A DNA stretch of 33,051 bases, taken from contig JAQVFF010000003.1 of NCBI GenBank assembly GCA_028697345.1, forward strand, positions 1 through 33,051. Direction: 5' to 3'. This DNA comes from Candidatus Shapirobacteria bacterium. Lineage in GTDB: Bacteria > Patescibacteriota > Microgenomatia > 0-14-0-10-38-17. The notes beneath the pieces are model-generated. The model ran no database searches. It was not told where the DNA came from and saw only the letters and a program-made list of their open reading frames with translations. This document shows, piece by piece, positions 8,316 through 17,351 of the stretch. A program made the translations under genes and the position numbers. Every line of letters starts with the position of its first letter. The stretch's first letter is position 1.

Positions 8316-8472
8316 AATTTTTTTAAAGATTTTTTTAATTATGGGGGAATTGAACCTTCAGGTAAAGGAGAACAAAAGAATTATTGTTTAATTCGTCCTA
8401 TTTTTTTTCTCCAAAAAAAACTTAAAGGAGGCTAACCAAGCTCTCTCTCTTTTTTAAAAATAGGGCAATAAA

Positions 8473-8625
8473 AGTCCCGCCTCTGAGGTTACTGCAGAAG
8501 TGTTCCCCGGTTAAACCAGGTGGGTTCCTGTCTTGACTTTTTACGGACAAGAACTTCTCGGATCCCATACACTTTTGCTTGGTGAGGAAGACTCTCATGC
8601 AGTCTTTCTCCTCAATGGCAGGACT
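8473..8625 (-). ncRNA. ssrS: 6S RNA-like structured ncRNA (about 153 nt)
   Basis: Reverse strand AGTCCTGCC...GGCGGGACT closing stem, then TTGAGG/CCTCAG, AGTGT/ACACT, apical GTTCTTGTC/GACAGGAAC, 3'-side hairpin CCTGGTTTAACCGGG; rod with large internal loops; U-rich 3' end. Confidence 0.6.
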
Positions 8626-8631
8626 AGCTTA

Positions 8632-8660
8632 ATATTAGCAAAAAGGGGTATAAGTGTCAA
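8632..8660 (-). promoter_or_regulatory. Strong promoter for the 6S-like RNA
   Basis: TTGACA (8660-8655), 17-bp spacer, TAATAT (8637-8632); predicted TSS about 8625, the first base of the closing stem. Confidence 0.75.
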
Positions 8661-8679
8661 TCTTGTGAAGAAGCGATAA

Positions 8680-9447
8680 TCAGTCGCTAAAACAAACCCT
8701 AATACCAGGCCCCATCGTAGATGAAATTACTAATTTTTTAATATTATGTCGACCAACTGCTTTAATGAGGGCCTCTAAATTATCTTTTAATTCTGTTGAC
8801 TTTTGACTGGTCCGGCCGAAAACTGTATGGATTAAGGGAAACTTTTTCTCTGTTCTAATTTTTACTCCCGAACTTGCCAACTCCTTAGCTTTTTTAGCTG
8901 GATCAAGAGTAACTGTTCCTTCCTTTGGGTTAGGCATCAGCCCTCGAGGGCCTAAAACTCGAGCGTAGGGAATCAACTTAGGCATCATCTTAGGACTAGC
9001 CAATAAAACATCAAAATCAATGCGGCCTGATTCTATCTTGGTCATTGTTTCCTTATCATCAGCAATAGCAATTAACTTTTTCTTTCCTTTAAAATAAGGA
9101 AAATTAACCCGAGTTGAAAAATTTTCCTGCTTTATCACTAAGTGGGCTTCGGCCATTTCATCAAAACCGGCCCAGGCTGTTTTAGCCAATAAGGATACTG
9201 CTTCTTTAACAGGATAAACCTTGTTTTTATCAACCAATTTTTTAACTTTCAAATATTTTGCTCCAAGAGAGGTTCTCTTCACTTTAGAAGCGGACTTTCC
9301 TTTCTTATCTTCATTTTTCTTTGTTTTTTTGGTTGACTTTTTTTTTGAACTAGATTTTTGAGCCCGATCAACCATTTGATCAGCACCAACTTCAGGATCA
9401 ACACTTGCTCCATTGTTTTTGATAGTAACTGTCTTTTTTTGTCCCAT
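8680..9447 (-). CDS. rplA: 50S ribosomal protein L1 with long Lys-rich N-terminal extension
   Basis: VLGPRGLMPNPKEGTVT L1 signature; SD GGAGGTG upstream. Confidence 0.95.
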   Translation of the reverse strand: MGQKKTVTIKNNGASVDPEVGADQMVDRAQKSSSKKKSTKKTKKNEDKKGKSASKVKRTSLGAKYLKVKKLVDKNKVYPVKEAVSLLAKTAWAGFDEMAEAHLVIKQENFSTRVNFPYFKGKKKLIAIADDKETMTKIESGRIDFDVLLASPKMMPKLIPYARVLGPRGLMPNPKEGTVTLDPAKKAKELASSGVKIRTEKKFPLIHTVFGRTSQKSTELKDNLEALIKAVGRHNIKKLVISSTMGPGIRVCFSD

Positions 9448-9869
9448 TATTTCACCTCCACGCCCATGCTTTTGGCAACCCCGATGATAATTTTTTTAGC
9501 CGCCTCTAGGTTGTCAGTATTAAAATCTGACATTTTTTCCTTGGCAATATTGGTAATCTGACTATCGGTTAGAGTTCCAGCCAAATTTCGACCCGGCTCC
9601 GTTGACCCCTTTGACAAATTCAAAACTTTTTTAATAAAATCTGATACTGGTGGCAATTTGGTAATAAAATTAAAACTTCGATCCTCATAAACAGTAATTT
9701 CCACCGGAATAACGCTGCCCTTCTTGTCAACCGTTTGAGCATTATATTGTTTAACGAAGTCCATAATCGGAATACCATGCTGACCTAATACCGGACCCAC
9801 TGGTGGAGCCGGAGTTGCTTCCCCGGCTGGTAAATTCAATTTAATCTTGGAAATAATTTTTTTAGCCAT
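9447..9869 (-). CDS. rplK: 50S ribosomal protein L11
   Basis: [32 protein letters not shown]. Confidence 0.97.
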   Translation of the reverse strand: MAKKIISKIKLNLPAGEATPAPPVGPVLGQHGIPIMDFVKQYNAQTVDKKGSVIPVEITVYEDRSFNFITKLPPVSDFIKKVLNLSKGSTEPGRNLAGTLTDSQITNIAKEKMSDFNTDNLEAAKKIIIGVAKSMGVEVK

Positions 9870-9889
9870 AACTGTCTCCGTTAATTTTA

Positions 9890-10468
9890 TTAAGCTTTTC
9901 TCGCTTGCAGAAAATCAAGTTCTACCGGAGTTTCTCTGCCAAAAATAGACACCATTACTCGTAATTTTCCTCTTTCCTTGTCAATATTGTCAATTGTCCC
10001 CAAGAACCCAGAAAACGGCCCATCAACAATTTTTACTGCTTCGCCAACAGTAAACTTGACCGTATATTTCGGTTTTTCTGTTGCTAAGTAGTTCTTAATC
10101 ACCTTAATTTCTCTTTCTGTTACCGGAATTGGCTGATCACCAGCACCGACAAAGCCGGTCACCCCTTCACTTCCTCGAGCAGCCGCCCAAGAATTATCGT
10201 CAAAAACCATCTTAATAAAAATATAGCCAGGAAAAAGCATTTCTTCTTTAGTAAAACGTTTTCCTGACCTGATTTTCATCCTCTCCTCAGTTGGTATTAA
10301 AACTTCGAAAAATTTATCTTCTAATTTTAATGATTGTATTCTTTGTTGCAATATTTTGGCCACCCTGGCTTCTTGGCCAGAGTAGGTGTGAAGAATATAC
10401 CATTTAGCATTGGGATGATCGTTCTCGTTAATCACCCAGTGATTCTTAGTCTTTTTTTTATCTACCAT
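9890..10468 (-). CDS. nusG: Transcription termination/antitermination protein NusG
   Basis: [18 protein letters not shown] domain, C-terminal KOW ([18 protein letters not shown]). Confidence 0.96.
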   Translation of the reverse strand: MVDKKKTKNHWVINENDHPNAKWYILHTYSGQEARVAKILQQRIQSLKLEDKFFEVLIPTEERMKIRSGKRFTKEEMLFPGYIFIKMVFDDNSWAAARGSEGVTGFVGAGDQPIPVTEREIKVIKNYLATEKPKYTVKFTVGEAVKIVDGPFSGFLGTIDNIDKERGKLRVMVSIFGRETPVELDFLQARKA

Positions 10469-10479
10469 AATTTTTAAGC

Positions 10480-10665
10480 CTAGTAACCAATAATCAATCT
10501 AATTAGTCGACTGAAAATAAAGTCCGATCCAGTTAAAAAGAGGCCGACGACAAGAGAAATAATAATCACTACCACGGTTAAATTGATAATTTCTCTTTTG
10601 GTCGGCCAAACAACTCTTTTAAGCTCGTTTTGAGCCTCTATTAAGAACTTACCAATGTTTACCAT
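10480..10665 (-). CDS. secE: Preprotein translocase subunit SecE
   Basis: 61 aa, EAQNELKRVVWPTKREIINLTVVVIIISLVVGLFL. Confidence 0.93.
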   Translation of the reverse strand: MVNIGKFLIEAQNELKRVVWPTKREIINLTVVVIIISLVVGLFLTGSDFIFSRLIRLIIGY

Positions 10666-10690
10666 AAGACCTATTCTACCACAGACAGTA

Positions 10691-11104
10691 TTATTTCAAT
10701 TCTATCTTGCCCCCGACTTCTTCTAGTTTTTTGGCAGCTTCCTCTGCCTCTTCTTTTTTAACATCCTTAACAATTTCGACAGGAGCACTCTCTACCAATT
10801 CCTTAGCCTCTTTGAGACCCAAGTTTGGATTAATTTCCCTGACTGCCTTGATCAGGCCAATTTTATTACTACCAATTTCTTGAAGAGACACCGTATAGGC
10901 TGACTTTTCTTCTGTTGAAACACTGTCACTAACAGCCGCTTGAGCAACTGGAACATTAGTAATAGCGGAAACACCAAATTTTTCTTCTAGAGCACTAATC
11001 AAATCGGCTAACTCCAAAACAGACAATGAACCGATTTCCTCGATTAATTGACCAACTTTTTTTGATTGTTCTTTATTTTCTTTCTTTTTCTTATCCTCAG
11101 TCAC
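10691..11104 (-). CDS. rplL: 50S ribosomal protein L7/L12
   Basis: GLKEAKELVESAPVEIVKDVKKEEAEEAAKKLEEVGGKIELK; GTG start with SD AGGAGGTG. Confidence 0.96.
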   Translation of the reverse strand: MTEDKKKKENKEQSKKVGQLIEEIGSLSVLELADLISALEEKFGVSAITNVPVAQAAVSDSVSTEEKSAYTVSLQEIGSNKIGLIKAVREINPNLGLKEAKELVESAPVEIVKDVKKEEAEEAAKKLEEVGGKIELK

Positions 11105-11631
11105 TATTTTTCACCTCCTTGTTGATTTTGTAACACTCTAATAGTTGAGGTAAAATTTTGTATTGGTGCACCAAGGGTAAATAGTAGATGACTTAAATTG
11201 GCAGCTAATCCTCCAACCAACATTGCCCTAAGATTATCTATCGAAGGCAAAGTGGCTAATCGAAGCATCTCTGAACCGTCAAAATATTGCTTCGTCTTAG
11301 TAAAAAAACCCAGCTTTAGGTCCGGATCAAGGCTATTTTCCTTCAAAAAATCGCAAAGGGTTGACAGGGGAGCCGTTTCGTCGGTCAAACTAAACAAACA
11401 GACCGTTGGTCCAGTTATTGGCTGATCAAGGTCAACATTATCTTCAATCGCCCGACCAAAGAGACTATTACGTATTACTTTCAATTGTCCCCCCACCTGA
11501 CCAACTCTCTGACGTAATTGATTAAAGAAATTAGCATCCCAACCCTGATAACCAACCAAAAAAAACCCTTTAGAATCTTTAATCTTGGCTTTTAAGTCGT
11601 CGATTTCGTAAACTTTTGTTTGTTTGACCAT
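11104..11631 (-). CDS. rplJ: 50S ribosomal protein L10
   Basis: L10-like KGFFLVGYQGWDANFFNQLRQRVGQVGGQLKVIRNSLFGRAIED; directly upstream of rplL. Confidence 0.93.
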   Translation of the reverse strand: MVKQTKVYEIDDLKAKIKDSKGFFLVGYQGWDANFFNQLRQRVGQVGGQLKVIRNSLFGRAIEDNVDLDQPITGPTVCLFSLTDETAPLSTLCDFLKENSLDPDLKLGFFTKTKQYFDGSEMLRLATLPSIDNLRAMLVGGLAANLSHLLFTLGAPIQNFTSTIRVLQNQQGGEK

Positions 11632-11755
11632 AAAAAAACACCTCTTGCCGAGGTGTTACCAATTATGAACAACCCTTATTTTGGTTACCTCGGCAGGAAA
11701 TTAAGCTTTAAGAAAACAATAAGCACCTGCTGTCTTTGGCGAAAACAGACTTATT
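11632..11755 (-). promoter_or_regulatory. L10 ribosomal leader with attenuator upstream of rplJ-rplL
   Basis: AAAGACAGCAGGTGC...CCTGCCGAGGT resembles the L10 leader; antiterminator TGCCGAGGT/ACCTCGGCA competes with terminator ACACCTC-GGCAA-GAGGTGT-T7. Confidence 0.8.
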
Positions 11756-11911
11756 TTTACCATAAGGTTCAACTAAAGTCAATGATTAATAAGAAAAAGC
11801 AAATCTGTCAACTTCTAACAATTTAGTTTTTTGATTATTTTACTTCTCTGTTAATTAACACCTCAAAAGACATCTTTTAAGGCTATTTATATTATAGTTA
11901 TTTTTTTCCTC

Positions 11912-11941
11912 TTGACAAAATAATTAATATTTTGATATATT
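11912..11941 (+). promoter_or_regulatory. Promoter of HTH gene
   Basis: TTGACA (11912-11917), 18 bp, TATATT (11936-11941). Confidence 0.6.
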
Positions 11942-11976
11942 TATTACTAGAAAACCTAATTAAGAAACCTATAATA

Positions 11977-12204
11977 ATGAATACTCCTAAAGTATCGGCT
12001 AGTAAAAAACTATCTCTTAATAGCCTTCCTGATTTATTAACTGTTCGTGAGGTTGCTGAATTATTGCGCGTATCTCCACTGACAATTAAGCGTTGGGGCA
12101 AACGAGGTAAATTACCGGCAATACGAATCAATTCCCGAGGCGATCGCCGCTACCGTAAAGAACAGGTTCTTTGGCTTTTGGGTATCCAGGAAAAAAAAGA
12201 CTAG
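11977..12204 (+). CDS. Excisionase/MerR-like helix-turn-helix DNA-binding protein
   Basis: LLTVREVAELLRVSPLTIKRWGKRGKLPAIRINSRGDRRYRKEQVLWLL (HTH_17). ATG 11977 preferred because the track start (11932) overlaps the -10 box. Confidence 0.85.
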   Translation: MNTPKVSASKKLSLNSLPDLLTVREVAELLRVSPLTIKRWGKRGKLPAIRINSRGDRRYRKEQVLWLLGIQEKKD

Positions 12205-12208
12205 TCCT

Positions 12209-12958
12209 CTATGGTCTATTTTTTAGTTTTTTGTTAATTACCAAAAAAACAAACTTCAATAACGATATTTGCCTTTTCCACCTCCAAGGCTCTTTAGACA
12301 ATCGCCATAGCCACTCCAATCCTAGGTCTCTAAATAGTCTTGGTGCTCGTTTAACTCGCCCACTTAAAAAGTCAAACGACCCCCCCACACCCACGGCAAC
12401 CCTTACCGGAATTTTTTCTAAATTTCGCCTAATCCATTGTTCTTGTTTTCCAGCTCCATAGGCAACAAAAATAAAATGACAACTTTTTTGGCCAATTTTC
12501 TCTTTAATAATCTTTCTATTTTCTTTATCACCTGATGAATCGGCCCAACCAGAATGAGTTCCCAAAACATTCAGGCCATATTTTTCTTTTAAATTTAGGG
12601 CACATTTTTGGGCTATTCCATCTTTGGCACCCAACAGAAAAACTGACCAGTCATTTTTTGGAGCTATCCGACAAATGTCAGTCATTAAATCAACACCAGC
12701 GACTCTTTCTTTACAACCTCTTTTACCGTAAAGAAGTCTAGAAGCCCAAACAAGACCAATACCATCTGGTATTGCTAAGGCCGCTTTATTTAAAATAGCG
12801 GCAAATTCTTTATTTTTTTGAGCCAAAACAATAAATTCTGGATTAGGGGTAACAATGTAATGTTTCTGGTTATCGGCGGCTATTTTAGAAACCTTCTCTA
12901 AAATTTCCTCTTTGCTTTGGGTGTTAATCTTAACACCCAAAATGTCAATTTTTGCCAT
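12209..12958 (-). CDS. WecG/TagA/CpsF family glycosyltransferase
   Basis: YIVTPNPEFIVLAQKNKEFAAILNKAALAIPDGIGLVWASRLL, RVAGVDLM, GVGGSFDFLSGRVKRAP. Confidence 0.93.
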   Translation of the reverse strand: MAKIDILGVKINTQSKEEILEKVSKIAADNQKHYIVTPNPEFIVLAQKNKEFAAILNKAALAIPDGIGLVWASRLLYGKRGCKERVAGVDLMTDICRIAPKNDWSVFLLGAKDGIAQKCALNLKEKYGLNVLGTHSGWADSSGDKENRKIIKEKIGQKSCHFIFVAYGAGKQEQWIRRNLEKIPVRVAVGVGGSFDFLSGRVKRAPRLFRDLGLEWLWRLSKEPWRWKRQISLLKFVFLVINKKLKNRP

Positions 12959-12988
12959 GTTTTTGTTTTACCAAAAAACCTTAATTTG

Positions 12989-14023
12989 TTATTGTTTGCT
13001 GATTGCTCGTTTATAAAGATCAATGTTTTCAATGGCAATGCCTGTTCCCTTTACAATACAAAGTATCGGGTCAGGAGCGACAAAACAAGGCACACCAATC
13101 TCCTCAGTCATCAACCGATCAAGGTTTTTTAATAAACTAGTTCCTCCGGAAAAGACAATTCCCTTGTCAATAATATCCCGAGCCAGTTCTGGTGGAGTGT
13201 CTTCCAAAACACCCTTAACTGCACCAACCATTTGGGTCAAAACCGGTTGAATCGCTTCGTTTATTTGACTACTAGTCAACTCTATTGAGCGAGGTAATCC
13301 CAACAAAGAATCTCGCCCTTTAATTTCCATCTTATCCTCTTTTTCCGGTTTAGTGGCAGAACCGATTTTAATTTTTACTTCTTCTGCTGTTTGATCACCG
13401 ATAATTAAGTTATAATTTTTTCTTAAATAGGCCATAATCGCCTCATCGATAAGGTTTCCACCCACTCGTAAGGAGTCGTGAACTACTACTCCTCCCAAAG
13501 CAATTACCGCAATCTCAGTCGATCCACCCCCAATGTCAACAATCATGTTGCCTGAAGCCTCGGCGATCGGCATTTGAGCACCAATTGCCGCTGCCAAAGG
13601 CTCATCGATTAAATAAACTGTTTTTGCTCCAGCCTGAATGGTAGCTTCCATTACCGCCCGCCTCTCTACTTGAGTCGCCCCGGTGGGAATACAAACCATC
13701 ACCTCTGGTTTCATAAAATGAGGCCCTAAAGCCTCACGAATAAAATAACGAATCATTGCCTCAGTAATACGATAATTGGCGATCACGCCTTCCCTTAGAG
13801 GCCGAGAGGCTACAATGTTTTCCGGTGTTCGACCGAGCATTTTTTTTGCCTCCCGGCCAACAGCTACTACTCGGTTATCATCAAAAGCAACCGCAACCAC
13901 CGTTGGCTCATTTAAAACAATCCCTTTACCCTCCAAATAAACTAGACAATTCGCTGTTCCCAAATCAATACCAACCCGTCTTGGTGATAGTCCTTTGATA
14001 ATATTTGATATTTTCTTATACAT
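12989..14023 (-). CDS. mreB: Rod shape-determining protein MreB
   Basis: GIDLGTANCLVYLEGKGIVLNEPTVVA; MIVDIGGGSTEIAVI; FSGGTSLLKNLDRLM. Confidence 0.96.
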   Translation of the reverse strand: MYKKISNIIKGLSPRRVGIDLGTANCLVYLEGKGIVLNEPTVVAVAFDDNRVVAVGREAKKMLGRTPENIVASRPLREGVIANYRITEAMIRYFIREALGPHFMKPEVMVCIPTGATQVERRAVMEATIQAGAKTVYLIDEPLAAAIGAQMPIAEASGNMIVDIGGGSTEIAVIALGGVVVHDSLRVGGNLIDEAIMAYLRKNYNLIIGDQTAEEVKIKIGSATKPEKEDKMEIKGRDSLLGLPRSIELTSSQINEAIQPVLTQMVGAVKGVLEDTPPELARDIIDKGIVFSGGTSLLKNLDRLMTEEIGVPCFVAPDPILCIVKGTGIAIENIDLYKRAISKQ

Positions 14024-14161
14024 TGGGGGCTAAAAAATAACTAATGTAAATTAATTATAGCACTCACTAACAACCGTCGATAAGTTATTTAAAAAATCTA
14101 AAATGCTCCTAAAAAAATAGCTTCATCTTTATTTTTGTGATATTATATTTCAAGTTAAGAT

Positions 14162-15469
14162 ATGAATCGGGGTCAAAAAAGAAATTTAATTACTCTTGCC
14201 AGTCTAATTTTAGTTGTTGTTTTAACACTGGTGGTTGGCTTCTTTGTTAGAGGTTATCGAATAGACACTGGTAATAAGACCCTTCAACCAACCGGAATTC
14301 TATCGGCCAACTCTGTTCCTGAAGGGGCTCAGGTTTGGATTAACGGAAAATTAAAAACGGCCACCAACCAAACAATAAACTTATCGCCGGGACACTATCA
14401 AATAGAAATTAAAAAACCCGGTTTTGCCACCTGGAAAAAAACCATTATTATCGAAAGGGAGGTGGTTTCTGAAACTAATGCTCGTCTTTTCCCCATTGCC
14501 CCCGATTTAAAAGCACTAAGCTTTACTGGAGCCAACCGCCCACAAATTTCTCCCGACGGCACCAAAATAGTTTATTTTGTTATTTCCGAGAAAGAGTCAG
14601 ACAATATAACCAAAGAGGCAACAATTAAGGAAAATCTTTCAAGTAATGACCAAGAAGAAGAAAGTGAAGCTGTTGCCGCTCTTGAGCCAGAAGAAAACAA
14701 AATTGGCTTATGGCTTATCAATTTGGCTGAAAAGCCATTGGGTCGTTCTTTTCAATCAAGAATTTTTATCCAACTAAGACCCGATTTTAATTTTGAAGAA
14801 GCGGTTATTCGCTGGTCACCAGACTCCAGAAAAATAATTATGATTGTCCCTAGCTCCAATAATAAAAAGGATTATTTCCTTCTTGATACTAATCAGTCTT
14901 ACGACTTTACCACCCCACCATTGATTGGGGAAAGAGAAAACCTTGCCTTAAAAACTTTAGCCGAATGGCAAGAACAAAATAATCTCGACTTTCAACAGCT
15001 TTTTGAGGAATTACCCGAAAAATTTCAAGATATTTTAATTGATCAGGCGGTCAATTTAGTTTTTTCTCCCGACGAACAAAAAATTCTTTACCAAGTTAAA
15101 AAGGAAATAAATCTACCCGAAAAATTTATCACCAGGGAAATTATTGGCACTTCAACCCAAAAAGAAAATCGCCAACTAAAACCTGGTTCCTGGTATGTTT
15201 ATGACAATAAAGAAGATAAAAATTTCCTGGTTCTGGAAAGTCAGGAAACCGAAGTTAGTTGGTTTACCACTTCCCGCCACTTGCTAATCACTAAGAAAAA
15301 TCTTTCAATCGAAGTTATTGAATATGACGGCCAAAACCAAACCACTATCTATTCGGGACCATTTGAAGATAACTATGTTTTCCCTTTCCCCTCGGGTAAA
15401 CAATTACTCATTTTAACATCATTAAACAAAAACCAACCCTCCGACCTTTATTCTATTTCCTTAGAATAA
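14162..15469 (+). CDS. PEGA-domain protein with WD40/TolB-like C-terminal region
   Basis: N-terminal TM; PEGA-like ILSANSVPEGAQVWINGKLKTATNQTINLSPGHYQIEIKKPGFATWKK; SPDGTKIVYFV / WSPDSRKIIMI / FSPDEQKILYQV. Confidence 0.82.
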   Translation: MNRGQKRNLITLASLILVVVLTLVVGFFVRGYRIDTGNKTLQPTGILSANSVPEGAQVWINGKLKTATNQTINLSPGHYQIEIKKPGFATWKKTIIIEREVVSETNARLFPIAPDLKALSFTGANRPQISPDGTKIVYFVISEKESDNITKEATIKENLSSNDQEEESEAVAALEPEENKIGLWLINLAEKPLGRSFQSRIFIQLRPDFNFEEAVIRWSPDSRKIIMIVPSSNNKKDYFLLDTNQSYDFTTPPLIGERENLALKTLAEWQEQNNLDFQQLFEELPEKFQDILIDQAVNLVFSPDEQKILYQVKKEINLPEKFITREIIGTSTQKENRQLKPGSWYVYDNKEDKNFLVLESQETEVSWFTTSRHLLITKKNLSIEVIEYDGQNQTTIYSGPFEDNYVFPFPSGKQLLILTSLNKNQPSDLYSISLE

Positions 15470-15502
15470 ACTGCTTTTTTGTCACTTGTCCTCACACTTT
15501 TG

Positions 15503-15574
<72 letters not shown>

Positions 15575-15647
15575 CAGAGAACAATTTGAATTTTAACACA
15601 GTCCAGGCTAAAATAAACTAAATAAAACTTTATATAGAACCTTAAAC

Positions 15648-15719
15648 GGAGAGTGGCGCAGTGGCTTAGCGCGCTAGCATCGGGAGCTAGAGGCCCCGGG
15701 TTCAAATCCCGGCTCTCCG
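15648..15719 (+). tRNA. tRNA-Pro(CGG)
   Basis: GGAGAGT/GCTCTCC acceptor, CTAGC-ATCGGGA-GCTAG anticodon arm, CCGGGTTCAAATCCCGG T arm. Confidence 0.9.
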
Positions 15720-15766
15720 ACTTTATCAAAAACTTCCCCTACCTTACAAAACAATCCCTAATAACA

Positions 15767-16819
15767 TTATGAACGTGACCATTTTTTTTCTTTTAGCCAA
15801 CAGGATAAAATTACCAATATCATTAATAAACAAGAGACTCCACCGGTAAAAATAATCACTCCTAAGAAATCCCGACTACCAAATAAATAAAATAGTAACG
15901 ACGGTAAAAAAGTAAAAATTAAAGATATTGATTGACTAAAGCCCAGATCCTGATGCCAAAACTCCTTTAAAGTAAATCCAAAAGCAAAAAAAGAACTAAT
16001 AATTGCTAATATCGCTAATGCCGCCATTATTCTTGCCCAAACTAAAGATATATTACTTAAGCCAAAAATAAACTCCTCTGATACCCCGCCACCCAATAAG
16101 CCCAACCCCACCACAATGAACAAACCATATAAAATCCCTGGCAATAGACTTCCCACGGTTATTGCCCGAAACACTGGTTTTCTTTCAAATTTTAAAATCT
16201 CCCCAAGTTCCGGTATTACCGCGGCACCAGCATAAGAAAAGAAAAAAACTGAAAATAACTGAATTAAATTATTGCCCGGACTAATGGCAAAATTATTTGG
16301 GCTAATTCTAATAGCACCCCAAAAGAAAAAGCTAACAAGCAATAAAATTAACAACCAGACAACAATAGTATTAACTCGAGCAATTGACTTTAAACCAAAT
16401 ACCATTATCCAAAAGGCAATTATAAAGAAAATTAGACCCCAAAAAAAAGAAGTTAACCAAGGAAATAAAAAATACAAAAAATCACCAGTACCAATTAAAT
16501 AGACCAGAAGCGTTCCATTAATATTAATCAGTATCGTCAAGCTACCCACTAAACCACCAGCCCGGCCCCAATACTTCCGACCATAACTGGCTAGCTGACA
16601 ATTTTCCCCAGAAGCCAATATCAGTTGTGCATAGGCCAAATTCAATAACCAACTAATCAAACCCACCAAAACCAAAACAATCATTCCCTTAATTAATCCC
16701 GATTGGTAAACAATAAAGGGCAAAGTAAAAACACCCACCCCAACAATAGCACCAAATAAAAATAATCCCCCTTGAAAGGTTAGATTATTTTTTCTCAAAC
16801 TCTTTAGAATAAATTTCAT
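15767..16819 (-). CDS. Amino acid permease (aromatic amino acid/tyrosine transporter-like)
   Basis: About 11 TM helices; LFLFGAIVGVGVFTLPFIVYQSG; internal Met at about 16819 (MKFILKS) chosen to limit overlap with ndk. Confidence 0.78.
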   Translation of the reverse strand: MKFILKSLRKNNLTFQGGLFLFGAIVGVGVFTLPFIVYQSGLIKGMIVLVLVGLISWLLNLAYAQLILASGENCQLASYGRKYWGRAGGLVGSLTILININGTLLVYLIGTGDFLYFLFPWLTSFFWGLIFFIIAFWIMVFGLKSIARVNTIVVWLLILLLVSFFFWGAIRISPNNFAISPGNNLIQLFSVFFFSYAGAAVIPELGEILKFERKPVFRAITVGSLLPGILYGLFIVVGLGLLGGGVSEEFIFGLSNISLVWARIMAALAILAIISSFFAFGFTLKEFWHQDLGFSQSISLIFTFLPSLLFYLFGSRDFLGVIIFTGGVSCLLMILVILSCWLKEKKWSRS

Positions 16820-17351
16820 TCTCCTTAAACCACAACTGCCTTTCTCTGGCCGCTTCTTCAACCGTTCCTGAGGCGTGAATTAAGTTATGAATTGATCTCT
16901 TTTCGGCATTGGTAATATCAGGGGAATCAAGACCAAAATCACCTCGAATTGTTCCCGGAGGAGCCGAAATCGGATAAGTCGGACCAACGATTTTTCTGAT
17001 TATTTCCACCGTGCCAGCTGGACCTTCCCAAATCATAGCCAAAACCGGACCCTCTGTTAAGTAGGCAACATTCCATTTTTGAACCATTTCTCCCATTTGA
17101 TGATTAGTCATTTTTCCAAACTCCTCATTAGGATCCATACCGTGTTCTTCATAAAATTGGCGAATTTTTTGACCAATATTTTCAAACCACTCATCGTCAA
17201 CCCCATAATGTTTAAAAGCCAAACTCTCGTCAATCCAAATCATTTTCATTGCCATTGGTCTTAAACCGGCTTTCTCAAAACGACTAACAATCTCACCAAT
17301 CAACCCCCTGACAACGCCGTCTGGTTTAACTAAAACTACTGATTGTTCCAT
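16785..17351 (-). CDS. ndk: Nucleoside-diphosphate kinase, elongated form
   Basis: EQSVVLVKPDGVVRGLIGEI, PPGTIRGDFG, NLIHASGTVEEA (active-site His); SD GGAGGTGAT. Confidence 0.93.
   Translation of the reverse strand: MEQSVVLVKPDGVVRGLIGEIVSRFEKAGLRPMAMKMIWIDESLAFKHYGVDDEWFENIGQKIRQFYEEHGMDPNEEFGKMTNHQMGEMVQKWNVAYLTEGPVLAMIWEGPAGTVEIIRKIVGPTYPISAPPGTIRGDFGLDSPDITNAEKRSIHNLIHASGTVEEAARERQLWFKENEIYSKEFEKK

Noticed and set aside
8340-8375. tRNA T-arm-like string (gggggaattgaaccttcaggtaaagg)
   Set aside because: T stem does not pair on the reverse strand and no 5' half or anticodon arm is nearby; likely chance or an unrecognisable remnant.
11932-11976. Upstream start of the HTH ORF
   Set aside because: Overlaps the TTGACA/TATATT promoter; ATG at 11977 is more plausible.
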